The translations under genes were made by a program, and so were the position numbers. Positions 51,642-61,349 of a stretch of 64,000 nucleotides of DNA are shown here, in pieces (position 1 is the first letter of the stretch; each line of letters begins with the position of its first letter). This DNA is from Trichomonas vaginalis G3 (taxonomy: Eukaryota > Parabasalia > Trichomonadida > Trichomonadidae). The stretch lies in the NCBI RefSeq assembly GCF_026262505.1, contig NC_067207.1:14042082-14106081 (forward strand), given 5' to 3'. The notes under the pieces are model-generated. The model saw only the letters and a list, made by a program, of their open reading frames with translations. It searched no databases and was not told the DNA's origin.

Positions 51642-52303
51642 CGTCTGTAATTTTTTCTCCAACAGAAAATTTTCTGGACTTATTATAAACTTCCCTGACC
51701 AATGAATCTTTAATTAATGGGTTTTCATCAGTACCAACAGCAAGTTCTGTCATAAATTTTTTAATCTGCTGAAAAGTGCCGTTGTCTTCAGAAAATTTTG
51801 CCATTGCCTTATTGTATATTTCTGTCAGAGTCATTGATTTATGAAGATCATTTTTTTTCATTTTGTAACTTTTTAAATTGTCTGCATTCGGGTATATGTT
51901 CCTTTTGTAAATCTTCGGAAACTGAACTGTTCTCAATTTTAACTAAATAACGTGCTTGACAAGAATGATCGATGCAACGGTAGTAACGTTCAATATTATT
52001 TGAATTAATAATATTTGTATGATCATGCGAATAAAGCATATCTTTGCGAACAATTGTATCAGGATATTTTCCAGTAACTGCGGGAATATTTTTAACTGCA
52101 ATATAACTAAAATATCTTCTGACAGCTTTAGATTCATTTTCGGCGTATTTAATATTAAAATATTGAAGAACTTGTTTGATTATATTCGTTTTTTCATGTC
52201 TCGATGTTGATTTTTGGTATTTATCAGATTGTTCCCTGATAAATATTTTATTTTCGTCTGTAAAGTTTGCTCTTTTTTGATTAAATATATATGATTTTCC
52301 CAT

Positions 52304-52529
52304 TAAAAAATGAAATGATGCAAAATTTACGAAAACCGTTCGAAAATTGAATCAAAAATGAAAAGTAATACTTAAATAAGGAATTCTTTGAGATATTGGT
52401 CTTAGATTGAATGTAGCGTCATTCTTATATAGAATATATATTCATATCATCGGAAATATGATAAAAAGCATATAATAAATGTCAAAAAAGTGAACAAATA
52501 AGCAAAGATATTTTTTAAAAAACAATGAA
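52304..52529. other. MULE-2 remnant up to the Polinton end
   Basis: This is the upstream region of the MULE-2 transposase. No GGCGTCCT terminal box is seen, so the transposon's own end was lost, probably when the Polinton arrived. The six bases before the Polinton are AATGAA. Confidence 0.5.
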
Positions 52530-52750
52530 AGTTAGTATCCCTAAGTCGTGTACTGTGGCACTGCGCGCCTCCGTACACCACTTAGCGGTTTTGACACTTT
52601 ACGAAACCGGTAACGTATATTTTACAACACAACCATAACACCAACTTAACCTTAAATATTTACAAAACCATCTGACACATAAACGACTTCACTAATGACT
52701 TCACTAATGACTTCACTAACGACTTCACTAACGAATTCACTACCATCCTC
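52530..52750. repeat. Polinton terminal inverted repeat (left end of copy C)
   Basis: Terminal block AGTTAGTATCCC, then GTACTGTGGCACTGCG, GACACTTTACGAAACCGGTAACG and four to five GACTTCACTAA-type 13-base repeats, all in the mirror order of 13920-14124. Differences from that end are small but present. The 13-base repeats are a candidate protein-binding array at the element tip. Confidence 0.8.
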
Positions 52751-52808
52751 ACTAAATAAAAATAACCTTATTTTATTTTTTTTAAATTTTTTATTTCATT
52801 ACAAAGAC

Positions 52809-53243
52809 ATGTCCGACTACATTTACTATGACTCTTTCCCAGAACGTTTCCGTGAACTATTCAAAACTCAAGTAAAACTGAGAAACATGCATTTTAACAA
52901 AGACAGACCCATTGACGATGAAAGAAACCCTGAATATATTACAATCCCATATGACGCAAAGTTCATTGCATACATTCCTTATGGTCGCAGAGGAACGAAA
53001 ACTATTTCAACAAAGAACAAAAATTATTTCTGGAGCGATGAAGAAAATTGCCTTATCTACATAAATGCATACTTAAATAAAGCTACATATTGTACAAAAG
53101 AAGGTTGGACTGGATTTGAGCTCTACATATACGACGACGATGGAAACAGACGTTGTGTATACCCATACGATAATATGTACCATTGTTTTCATCAAGCATT
53201 AAACGAATACATAGTCAGTAAGGGTCTCATTCCTGTTGAGTAG
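52809..53243 (+). CDS. Polinton conserved terminal protein, 144 aa, copy C
   Basis: This is the same protein as at 2249-2683 and 13443-13877 with only a few residue differences, again the outermost gene and read inward from the end. The open frame extends upstream through the 13-base terminal repeats, but conservation starts at this ATG. Function unknown. Confidence 0.7.
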   Translation: MSDYIYYDSFPERFRELFKTQVKLRNMHFNKDRPIDDERNPEYITIPYDAKFIAYIPYGRRGTKTISTKNKNYFWSDEENCLIYINAYLNKATYCTKEGWTGFELYIYDDDGNRRCVYPYDNMYHCFHQALNEYIVSKGLIPVE

Positions 53244-53329
53244 ATATGCTTTATTTTTGTTCTGTCATTTATATAAAAATAAACTTAAAAATTAATGATA
53301 TCACCACCCTCACACGTATGAAAACATAG

Positions 53330-53400
53330 TCCAAAAATAATGTTTAGGGTAGAAGGGTAGATCTAACCTCATTTCTACCCTCATTTCTACCCTGTTGAAT
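53330..53400. repeat. AGATCT-type palindrome, GGGTAGA version
   Basis: GGGTAGAAGG-GTAGATCTAAC-CTCATTTCTACCC lies at the same relative place (between the 144-residue gene and the basic-protein gene) where copies A and B have the GTTAGA version. The arms have changed in parallel, keeping the palindrome. Confidence 0.65.
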
Positions 53401-53507
53401 TCATTGCTTTATAACTCTCTTCCTTGGTTTCTTTTTAGTTGCTTTCTTCACGTCTGTCTCCAACTTGACTGTCTTTCTTCTTCGTCCGTAATGATACCAA
53501 AAACTTT
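53395..53507 (-). pseudogene. Remnant of Polinton basic-protein gene
   Basis: Only the stretch encoding the basic C-terminal tail of the 175-residue protein (compare 1990-2103) is present before the sequence turns into unrelated DNA. It marks the internal boundary where the capsid cassette is absent in this copy. Confidence 0.7.
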
Positions 53508-54183
53508 TGTTTCATTGCTTCAGTGACTTTATTTGTCATTTTACTCTAAGGTGAAGCTAGCACAGCGATAATGGATTTCATGATTTTTTAGTATTTCATG
53601 CAATCTTAACAGATAGCCTTACAAGTACTTCCAGTGTCCCTAGCTGTCCCTCCTTTTTATATAACTCCATGACATTTATAATCTCGCGAAACTTAACAGG
53701 TAGCATAACAGATTAAAATCAGATGAGGTTTTGAACCAAAATTTCTAAGCAACGTTGTCAAGGATTTTGAGGAACTAGGGACAGAGTGTGGCAAAGTCCA
53801 AGATTTAATTTATCTTCATCTGTTTCATCAGCTATCTCGTCTAATATGCCAATATTTTATTCATAACTCGTGGCAAACTCACTAACTTTCATTATGTTCA
53901 TCTGCATGCTTCATCTGATAGAAAGTATGACTTTCATTAACTCTGTGAGATAATGAAAACTACTAGGGACAGAGACCATGGCAAAGTTCATGACTTTCAT
54001 TATTTCCAGAACTTAATGAAAACTACTAGGGACAGAGACCATGGCAAAGTTTATGACTTTCATTATTTCCAGAACTTAATGAAAACTACTAGGGACAGAG
54101 ACCATGGCAAAGTTCATGATTTAATTTATTCTCTCACTAACAACAAACACAAACTCCAACACTAACGACAAAAATAAATGTCC
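53508..54183. repeat. Non-coding stretch with a 63-bp triple repeat
   Basis: Three tandem copies of a 63-base unit (TAATGAAAACTACTAGGGACAG...) lie at 53951, 54014 and 54077. Because 63 is a multiple of three, it creates a repetitive ORF (MKTTRDRDHGKVHDFHYFQNL) that I do not regard as a gene. Fragments of the unit (AACTAGGGACAGAG, about 53766) occur upstream. No other gene seen. Confidence 0.6.
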
Positions 54184-54662
54184 TCACTTCTTAACAAAGT
54201 AATATGTGCTTCTTACACCACCATAGCTCAAACGTTTCTTTTCAAACATCGATTGAAACTTATTTTGAGCCATTGGCTTTAGTCTCTTTTTCTTCAAATA
54301 CGCCAAGAAATCTTCTTCACATCTTTTCACTTCATAGCCTTCTTTAAACTCCTCCTTGTTAAGTTCTATGAAATCCTTTATCTCATTCTTTGTTGCAATG
54401 GCTTCTTCACGAACGACATCGTGAACTATTTCATCACTGTTCTCATGAATGACCTCCTCACTGTTCTCATGAACTATTTCACACTGTTCTCATGAACGAC
54501 CTCCTTACTGTCTTTCATAAGCGTTTCAAAGTCTCCTTTACTCATTACTTCAATCTCATGCTGTTCACAGTAGTACTTAAACTCACTGTATATGTCTTTG
54601 TTGTATGTTATATTGCTTCCCATGTACTCCATGAATTTTTCAAGCACTTCCTCATAATTCAC
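54184..54662 (-). pseudogene. Polinton protein with helical C-terminus, unknown, looks broken
   Basis: Minus-strand coding with an N-terminal helical part (NYEEVLEKFMEYMGSNITYN), a repeated acidic motif (VHENSEEVIHENSDE) and a C-terminal part resembling a small winged-helix or primase-associated domain (DFLAYLKKKRLKPMAQ). It lies just downstream of the SF3 helicase and reads the same way, and may be the DNA-binding tail of that protein. About one break. Confidence 0.4.
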
Positions 54663-54685
54663 TGTTTCTTTCTTTCCACGACCTT

Positions 54686-55828
54686 CTAATACATACTTGC
54701 TTCGTAAATATAACTTCTTGCAGAACCGTCTCGCTTTCTACTTCTCTTCACAAATTCTCTCATCTTGCCACCAAATACATTTGAACTACATGCAAAGAAT
54801 TCATTCTCCTTCGCAAATTCTTTATATCTTCTGTAGCACTCTGTACAATTCCATCCGGATACAAACTTTTCATAGAACTCCTCGTAAAACATTTGGTAAG
54901 GTGTTTTGTTCATTTCGATGAGTTCTTGTTTAGCCCTGGTGAATGGTATCTTCCTTACATCAAATTCACTTAAATCTTTCTTCATGAAGTACGTCAGTAA
55001 GTTTGAATAAAACTCTTCATTAAAGCTTTCAATGAGATTTGAGAAATATTCGTAATTTCCTTTGTATCTGCTGCTTACGTCAATGACAACAAATCTTCTG
55101 TCGTCTTTGTCAATCTTTACTGAGTTGAAGTTGTTAGATATCATGATGATATTACAAACATTCTCTATCTTTCTTACTGGCTGACACTTCTGATTTAAGT
55201 CCAACTGAGTCTCTGTTACTATTGACTTTAGTGCGTCGTGGTTCATGACCTTAGACGTATCGCATGAGCTTAGTTCATTGCATACGATGAGCTTCATGTT
55301 CTCAATAGCAGCATTGAATCTACCAACCACATTCTCTATTGCCGTTATATTATTGTTGGCGTACTTGCTAATGAGCTCGCATAGAACATTACTAAGTACA
55401 TTCTTACCAGTTCCTTGCTTTCCTATTAACAAAAGTACTGTTCCAGTCTTTCCACAAGGATTTTGAACGATGTAGGCGAACCAGTTCAAAACATACTCAT
55501 AAAGCTCTTCATCCTCATTACATATGACATCGTGAACATGTTTCAAATATCCTTCAATAACGCTTTCATCTACTTCATTCAGTACCTCATACTCATATCC
55601 TCTGAAATAGCTGTAAATGTCATCTCTTTCGTCAAAGAATCTCATGCCTGACTTCATAAGATAGTTCTTGTTCTGACCCGCTTCATAAATCATCAGTGCG
55701 TTCACATCCTTCTCCTCAATACGTCCTACATAAATACTCTTCATGAGCTTATTGAATTCCTTGCTATCTACTGACACAAGTGTTGTTGTGTCTCGTATTC
55801 CATCATAATCTTTCACTAGATATGTCAT
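54686..55828 (-). CDS. Superfamily 3 helicase (D5/primase-helicase type)
   Basis: The 380-residue protein has Walker A GKQGTGKN at 136-143, followed by a Walker B-like strand and an NE pair (LIVCNELSS). It then has the arginine-bearing strand around IIMISNNFNSVKIDKDDRRFVVIDV. It is clearly related to the helicase half of the 773-residue protein at 16395-18716 (both have NYF/FDYF..NLxxS and EFYxNLLTYFM). SF3 helicases unwind the genome during replication of virophages, Polinton-like viruses and large DNA viruses. The separate upstream gene may supply the primase half. Confidence 0.88.
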   Translation of the reverse strand: MTYLVKDYDGIRDTTTLVSVDSKEFNKLMKSIYVGRIEEKDVNALMIYEAGQNKNYLMKSGMRFFDERDDIYSYFRGYEYEVLNEVDESVIEGYLKHVHDVICNEDEELYEYVLNWFAYIVQNPCGKTGTVLLLIGKQGTGKNVLSNVLCELISKYANNNITAIENVVGRFNAAIENMKLIVCNELSSCDTSKVMNHDALKSIVTETQLDLNQKCQPVRKIENVCNIIMISNNFNSVKIDKDDRRFVVIDVSSRYKGNYEYFSNLIESFNEEFYSNLLTYFMKKDLSEFDVRKIPFTRAKQELIEMNKTPYQMFYEEFYEKFVSGWNCTECYRRYKEFAKENEFFACSSNVFGGKMREFVKRSRKRDGSARSYIYEASMY

Positions 55829-55881
55829 ACGTGCTCCGTCAATAACAACAACACATCTTCTTAAGTCATTTATAACACTAG

Positions 55882-56739
55882 CTATGTCAATACCGTCTCA
55901 CTCATGTACTTATTTTTCCTCAAGTCCTTTAGTGTGAAAGTGTCTCTAAGTTCTATTTCAAGCAATTCATTTACACATCCTTTGCAATACTTCTCTATAA
56001 AATATTTCTGTCGTTCTTTACTAAGTTTCTTAACAGCTCTGAAGAACCATGTGTTTTGACTCAAACATCCTTCACAACTTCTCTCATTCATTCCTAGTTC
56101 TTTCATGTCATTATCTTCAACCTCTATGGTCTCATTGACTAAGGTCAAAGGGTTCTTAGTCATTGCTGGTCTTATCTGAAACAATGTTTGTGCAACAGGT
56201 TTAACTAGTTCAGCAACGTCCTTCCTTAATATGAATAGCTGTTTCCACTCATCTTTGCTAACAGTTCTTTCATAACCACTGACAGTAATGATTTCATTTG
56301 CTGACCTTAGACACTTATGTTCTATCATTTGTATTGCTTTTGTGTAAGGCTTTCGTGAGCATAGGTTGTATATGTCATTCCTGCAATGTTCATTCATGCC
56401 AATAGTACTAAATCCTTTCTTTGCTGTTGAATGCATAATATCCATTAGTTCCTGTGTTCGTATTGCTGTCTCATAAAATACAACAAGACCTTTGTCATCT
56501 ATGACGTACTTACCGAAAACATTGCTTATATTCTTTAACCATGAAATAACATCCTCATTCATGCTGTCAAACATGAAGTAAGGTCTTACATACTCTTCAC
56601 TTATAAGATACTCCACAAAGTACTTGTTAAACTCTATGTCCTCGTGAGCGATTTCATTAGGTTTGATATTAGTTCCTTTTGTCATTGCTGTCATGTACTT
56701 CACTCTCATAGTTCCTTTCAATAGCCTAAAATACTTCAT
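55882..56739 (-). CDS. Possible primase partner of the helicase
   Basis: The 285-residue protein lies directly upstream of the SF3 helicase in the same direction. RPYFMFDSM near residue 55 could be the metal-binding strand of an archaeo-eukaryotic primase. A C-terminal Cys cluster (MNERSCEGCL ... EKYCKGCVNELL) could bind zinc. In related elements the primase and helicase are fused or adjacent, which supports the idea. The identification is inference from position and weak motifs. Confidence 0.45.
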   Translation of the reverse strand: MKYFRLLKGTMRVKYMTAMTKGTNIKPNEIAHEDIEFNKYFVEYLISEEYVRPYFMFDSMNEDVISWLKNISNVFGKYVIDDKGLVVFYETAIRTQELMDIMHSTAKKGFSTIGMNEHCRNDIYNLCSRKPYTKAIQMIEHKCLRSANEIITVSGYERTVSKDEWKQLFILRKDVAELVKPVAQTLFQIRPAMTKNPLTLVNETIEVEDNDMKELGMNERSCEGCLSQNTWFFRAVKKLSKERQKYFIEKYCKGCVNELLEIELRDTFTLKDLRKNKYMSETVLT

Positions 56740-56847
56740 TGTTTCATAACTGCTCTAAATTCTGTTCAAAATTCGTACAACATAACTTTTAACATTAGTG
56801 AAAGAACATGAGCGAAACAACAACATCTAACATTACAGAAGAAGTCA

Positions 56848-57540
56848 ATGACAATGCCGATGAAAACATTACAGAAGGAGCTAGTGAAAATATTGACGAG
56901 TTCAGTGAGGAAGAAGATATTGAGGACGTCAATGAGAACGTTAGTGGGGAACAAAACTCAATGGGAAACATTGAGAAATCATGAAGATTATGAGATTTGT
57001 ACGACATATCCTTTTACTATTCGTCGAAAGAAAAACAAACATATTAAGAGTGAATGCTTAAATAATCATGGTTATATTGAGCTTAGTTTAAACAACAAAA
57101 CGCATTTAAAGCATAGAATTATTGCAGAACAGTGGATTGAAAATCCAAACAATTTGAAAGAAATAGACCATATAAATCATGATAGAACGGACAACAGAAT
57201 CTCAAACCTTCGTTGGTGTTCTAAATCTGAAAACAATAGAAATAAAAGCAAGTATGGCGATATAGTTTATGAGTTCGTTGATGAAATATCTGACGAAGCT
57301 GTTGAAATAACAGATTATGGTAAGCATTCGTTTGAGTTCTACTACTATGTTGAGAATGAGGACGCATTCTATTATTATACAGGTCTTAACTATCGAAAAC
57401 TTCATATAAACTTTACAAAAAACAGGTGCTGCTTATGTTTGTATGATAGATACAGAAAACAAGAGAGTAATCTTATGCATAAACAAATTCAAACGCTTGT
57501 ACGGCTTCATGTAGGACAAACATTATTTTTCAAACACTAA
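56848..57540 (+). CDS. HNH homing-type endonuclease
   Basis: From about residue 40 the protein has WETLRNHEDYEICTTYPFTIRRKK (a NUMOD4-like module), then LKHRIIAEQWIENPNNLKEIDHINHDRTDNRISNLRWCS, which is the HNH signature with its conserved DHINHD and NLRW. Such nucleases cut DNA to spread themselves or compete with other elements and often ride in viruses and Polintons. The start is uncertain; an acidic sequence rich in Asn/Glu (from an ATG at 56808) precedes the domain. It diverges from the primase-like gene. Confidence 0.8.
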   Translation: MTMPMKTLQKELVKILTSSVRKKILRTSMRTLVGNKTQWETLRNHEDYEICTTYPFTIRRKKNKHIKSECLNNHGYIELSLNNKTHLKHRIIAEQWIENPNNLKEIDHINHDRTDNRISNLRWCSKSENNRNKSKYGDIVYEFVDEISDEAVEITDYGKHSFEFYYYVENEDAFYYYTGLNYRKLHINFTKNRCCLCLYDRYRKQESNLMHKQIQTLVRLHVGQTLFFKH

Positions 57541-58324
57541 CGCCAACACGTAGGACAAACATTCATGACTAACATTACTGTATAACATAAATGATTTGTC
57601 ATGATTTCATCGTATATGTTTTGTCAAGACTTCTTCATCGTAATGAGCGTAAATGTTTTGTCATGATTTCATCGTAAATGTTTTGTCATGACTTCTTCAT
57701 CGTAAATGTTTTGTCATGACCTCATCGTAAATGTTTTGTCATGACCTCATCGTAAATGTTTTGTCATGACCTCATCGTAAATGTTTTGTCATGATTTCAT
57801 CGTAAATGTTTTGTCATGATTTCATCGTAAATGTTTTGTCATGATTTCTTCGTATATATTTTGTCAAACATGAACGTATATGTTTTTGTCATGATTTCTT
57901 CGTATATATTTTGTCAAACATGAACGTATATGTTTTGTCAAAACTTCTTCGTATATGCTTTGTCATGACCTCATCGTATATGTTTTGTCATGATTTCTTC
58001 ATCGTATATGCTTTGTCAAGGTTTCTTCGTAAATGTTTTGTCATGACCTCATCGTAAATGTTTTGTCATGATTTTTCTTGTAATGAGTGTAAATGATCAA
58101 AAATAATGTTTATGTTAGAATGTTAGATCTAACACCTTTTTCTAACATGTTTTCTAACATGACCTCATGGAACTTAAACGTAAATGTTTTGTTATGACCT
58201 CATGGAACTTAAACGTATATGTTTTGTCATGACCTCATGGAACTTAAACGTAAATGATTTGTCATGATTTCATCGTATATGTTTTGTCAAGACTTCTTCA
58301 TCGTAATGAGCGTAAATGTTTTGT

Positions 58325-58370
58325 GAAGAATATAACAACCGCCTGAATTCAGACGGTTGCTTTTTATACA
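58325..58370. terminator. Terminator-like hairpin with T-run
   Basis: CAACCGCCTGAATTCAGACGGTTG (near-perfect palindrome with one mismatch) is followed at once by CTTTTT. In bacteria this would be read as a factor-independent terminator; in a eukaryotic element its meaning is open. It separates the satellite from the KilA-N remnant. Confidence 0.5.
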
Positions 58371-58640
58371 AAATTCACACAGGAAAATTCTTGAGTTTTG
58401 GTTGAAAGAATACGGTCAAGCCAAAAGTGGCTCGACCTCAAAACAAACATTTTATGAGCTTACTAAGGCATTTATGAATGAATTCAAAGGTATTTGCATA
58501 CATCCTGACCTCGTTCATTTTGTTGTTGAATTCAGCAAAAATAATGTTTACGTTAATGTTTTCACTGTTACCATGTTACCATGTGCTACCAGGTTAATTA
58601 ACTTCTCTTAAAATTACTGACAACATGACATTTAGACAAC
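58371..58640 (+). pseudogene. KilA-N-type remnant with the GTCACC-type repeat
   Basis: The stretch encodes ICIHPDLVHFVVEFSKNNVYV, matching the junction segment of the mosaic protein at 18967-19989. It is followed by a diverged copy of the repeat found around the helicase (ACCAGGTTAATTAACTTC, ATGACATTTAGACAACAG). So a fragment of the second element type lies inside the satellite of the first. Looks broken. Confidence 0.55.
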
Positions 58641-60102
58641 AGTCCAGGAAATAAACTTCATCGTAAATGTTTTGTCATGATTTCATCGTATATGTTTTGT
58701 CAAGGTTTCATCGTATATGTTTTGTCAAACATGAACGTATATGTTTTGTCATGATTTCTTCGTATATGTTTTGTCATGATTTCATCGTAAATGATTTGTC
58801 ATGATTTCTTCGTTTATGTTTTGTCAAAACTTCTTCGTACATGTTTTGTCATGACTTTTTCATCGTAATGAGTGTAAATCAGACAAAAATATATTTTAGG
58901 TGAAGAGGTGAGATCTCACCTCTTTTCTCACCTCAGCCGCTAAGCGGCGAGACCCAAAGGGTCTTGAATTTTCATGATTTCTTCATCGTAATGAGCGTAT
59001 ATGTTTTGTCGTGATTTCATCGTATATGTTTTGTCATGATTTCATCGTAAATGTTTTGTCATGATTTCATCGTAAATGATTTGTCATGATTTCTTCGTTT
59101 ATGTTTTGTCAAAACTTCTTCGTACATGTTTTGTCATGACTTTTTCATCGTAATGAGTGTAAATGATTTCATATAATTGTTTCCCTCGGAAAACCGAGAG
59201 AAGAGATTCCATATGAAAATCGCAAGAATTTGGCTCCTGGTTTGAAATATTATTATGTTCATAGATTTCATCGTATATGTTTTGTCAAACATGAGCGTAT
59301 ATGTTTTGTCATGATTTCATCGTAAATGTTTTGTCATGACTTCATCGTATATGCTTTGTCATGATTTGTTCATCGTACATGTTTTGTCATGACTTCATCG
59401 TAAATGTTTTGTCAAAACTTCATCGTATATGCTTTGTCATGACTTCATCGTATATGTTTTGTCATGACTTCTTCATCGTAATGAGTGTAAATGTTTTGTC
59501 AAACATGAGCGTAAATGTTTTGTCATGATTTCTTCATCGTAATGAGCGTAAATGTTTTGTCAAACATGAGCGTAAATGTTTTGTCATGATTTCTTCATCG
59601 TACATGTTTTGTCAAGGTTTCATCGTATATGTTTTGTCATGACTTCTTCATCGTATATGCTTTGTCAAGACTTCTTCATCGTAATGAGTGTAAATGTTTT
59701 GTCAAACATGAGCGTAAATGTTTTGTCATGATTTCTTCATCGTACATGTTTTGTCAAAACTTCATCGTATATGTTTTGTCAAACATGAGCGTAAATGTTT
59801 TGTCATGATTTCTTCATCGTACATGTTTTGTCAAAACTTCATCGTATATGTTTTGTCATGACTTCTTCATCGTAAATGTTTTGTCATGATTTCTTCATCG
59901 TAATGAGCGTAAATGTTTTGTTATGACTTCTTCGTAAATGTTTTGTCATGACTTCATCGTAAATGTTTTGTCAAAACTTCTTCGTATATGTTTTGTCATG
60001 ACTTCATCGTAAATGTTTTGTTATGACTTCTTCGTAAATGTTTTGTCATGACTTCATCGTAATGAGCGTATATGCTTTGTCATGATTTCTTCATCATACA
60101 TG

Positions 60103-61349
60103 TTTTGTCAAACATGAACGTAAATGATTTGTCAAAACTTCATCGTATATGCTTTGTCAAGACTTCTTCATCGTAATGAGCGTAAATGTTTTGTCATGAC
60201 TTCTTCGTAAATGTTTTGTCATGACTTCATCGTAAATGTTTTGTCAAAACTTCATCGTATATGCTTTGTCATGACTTCATCGTAAATGTTTTGTTATGAC
60301 TTCTTCGTAAATGTTTTGTCATGACTTCATCGTATATGTTTTGTCATGATTTCTTCATCGTATATGCTTTGTCAAGGTTTCTTCGTAAATGTTTTGTCAT
60401 GACTTCTTCGTAAATGTTTTGTCATGACTTCATCGTAATGAGCGTAAATGACCCAAAAATAATGTTTATGTTAGAATGTTAGATCTAACACCTTTTCTAA
60501 CATGTTTTCTAACATGGAGGATTTCATCGAAACTAAACGTATATGTTTTGTTATGACTTCTTCGTAAATGTTTTGTCATGACTTCTTCGTAAATGTTTTG
60601 TCATGTTTTGTCAAAACTTCATCGTACATGTTTTGTCAAGACTTCTTCATCGTAATGAGTGTATATGTTTTGTCAAACATGAACGTAAATGATTTGTCAT
60701 GACTTCTTCATCGTAATGAGCATAAAGGTTTTGTCATGACTTCATCGTACATGTTTTGTCAAGACTTCTTCATCGTAATGAGTGTATATGTTTTGTCAAA
60801 CATGAACGTAAATGTTTTGTCATGATTTCTTCATCGTAATGAGCGTATATGCTTTGTCAAACATGAGCGTAAATGTTTTGTCATGACTTCTTCATCGTAA
60901 TGAGCATAAAGGTTTTGTCAAACATGAACGTAAATGTTTTGTCATGATTTCTTCATCGTAATGAGCGTAAATGTTTTGTCAAAACTTCATCGTAAATGTT
61001 TTGTCAAAACTTCATCGTAAATGTTTTGTCATGATTTCTTCATCGTAATGAGTGTAAATGATTTGTCAAACATGAACGTAAATGTTTTGTCATGACTTTT
61101 TCATCGTAATGAGCGTATATGCTTTGTCAAACATGAGCGTACATGTTTTGTCAAACATGAGCGTAAATGTTTTGTCATGACTTCTTCATCGTATATGCTT
61201 TGTCATGACTTCTTCATCGTAATGAGCGTACATGTTTTGTCAAGACTTCTTCATCGTAATGAACGTAAATGACCCAAAAATAATGTTTATGTTAGAATGT
61301 TAGATCTAACACCTTTTCTAACATGTTTTCTAACATGGAGGATTTCATC
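60103..61349. repeat. Left arm of a long inverted repeat
   Basis: 60307-61349 reads as the exact reverse complement of the sequence from 62958 rightwards as far as I compared (several hundred bases, including the irregular order of unit variants). The match resumes with 60103-60210 after a length difference of about 200 bases. The loop between the arms is about 1.6 kb. Confidence 0.85.

Larger units (their letters stand above)
48389..52303 (-). pseudogene. MULE-2 transposase, split by MULE-3
   Basis: The N-terminal part starts at 52303 (MGKSYIFNQK) with a zinc-finger-like RYYRCIDHSCQARYLV...EHIPEC, and changes frame in a run of eight A at about 51848-51855. It then continues (MTLTEIYNKAMAKF...) to FSVGEKITD at 51642, where MULE-3 begins. 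Beyond the insert, ITDDEIANFC resumes at 49301. It continues with the catalytic core: FCDGTFKI (first Asp), IHCDFEKGMIEAL (second Asp) and GCLFHFKQAL (C-x-x-H). The frame is lost again near 48389. At least two frame changes plus the insertion make it non-functional. Confidence 0.85.
46836..52529. mobile_element. MULE-2, truncated and interrupted by MULE-3
   Basis: The left end (GGGCGCGTAAAGGTTTGGCGTCC) is the same terminal type as the Pack-MULE at 40479. Inside are an accessory Ser/Lys-rich ORF and a Mutator-like transposase split in two by a second transposon (49302-51641). No right terminal repeat is found before the Polinton end at 52530, so the element is probably cut there. Without the nested insert it is about 3.3 kb. 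Confidence 0.8.

Noticed and set aside
53953-54165. ORF with three MKTTRDRDHGKVHD repeats
   Set aside because: It arises from a 63-base tandem repeat, has no upstream context, and the protein looks like translated non-coding DNA.
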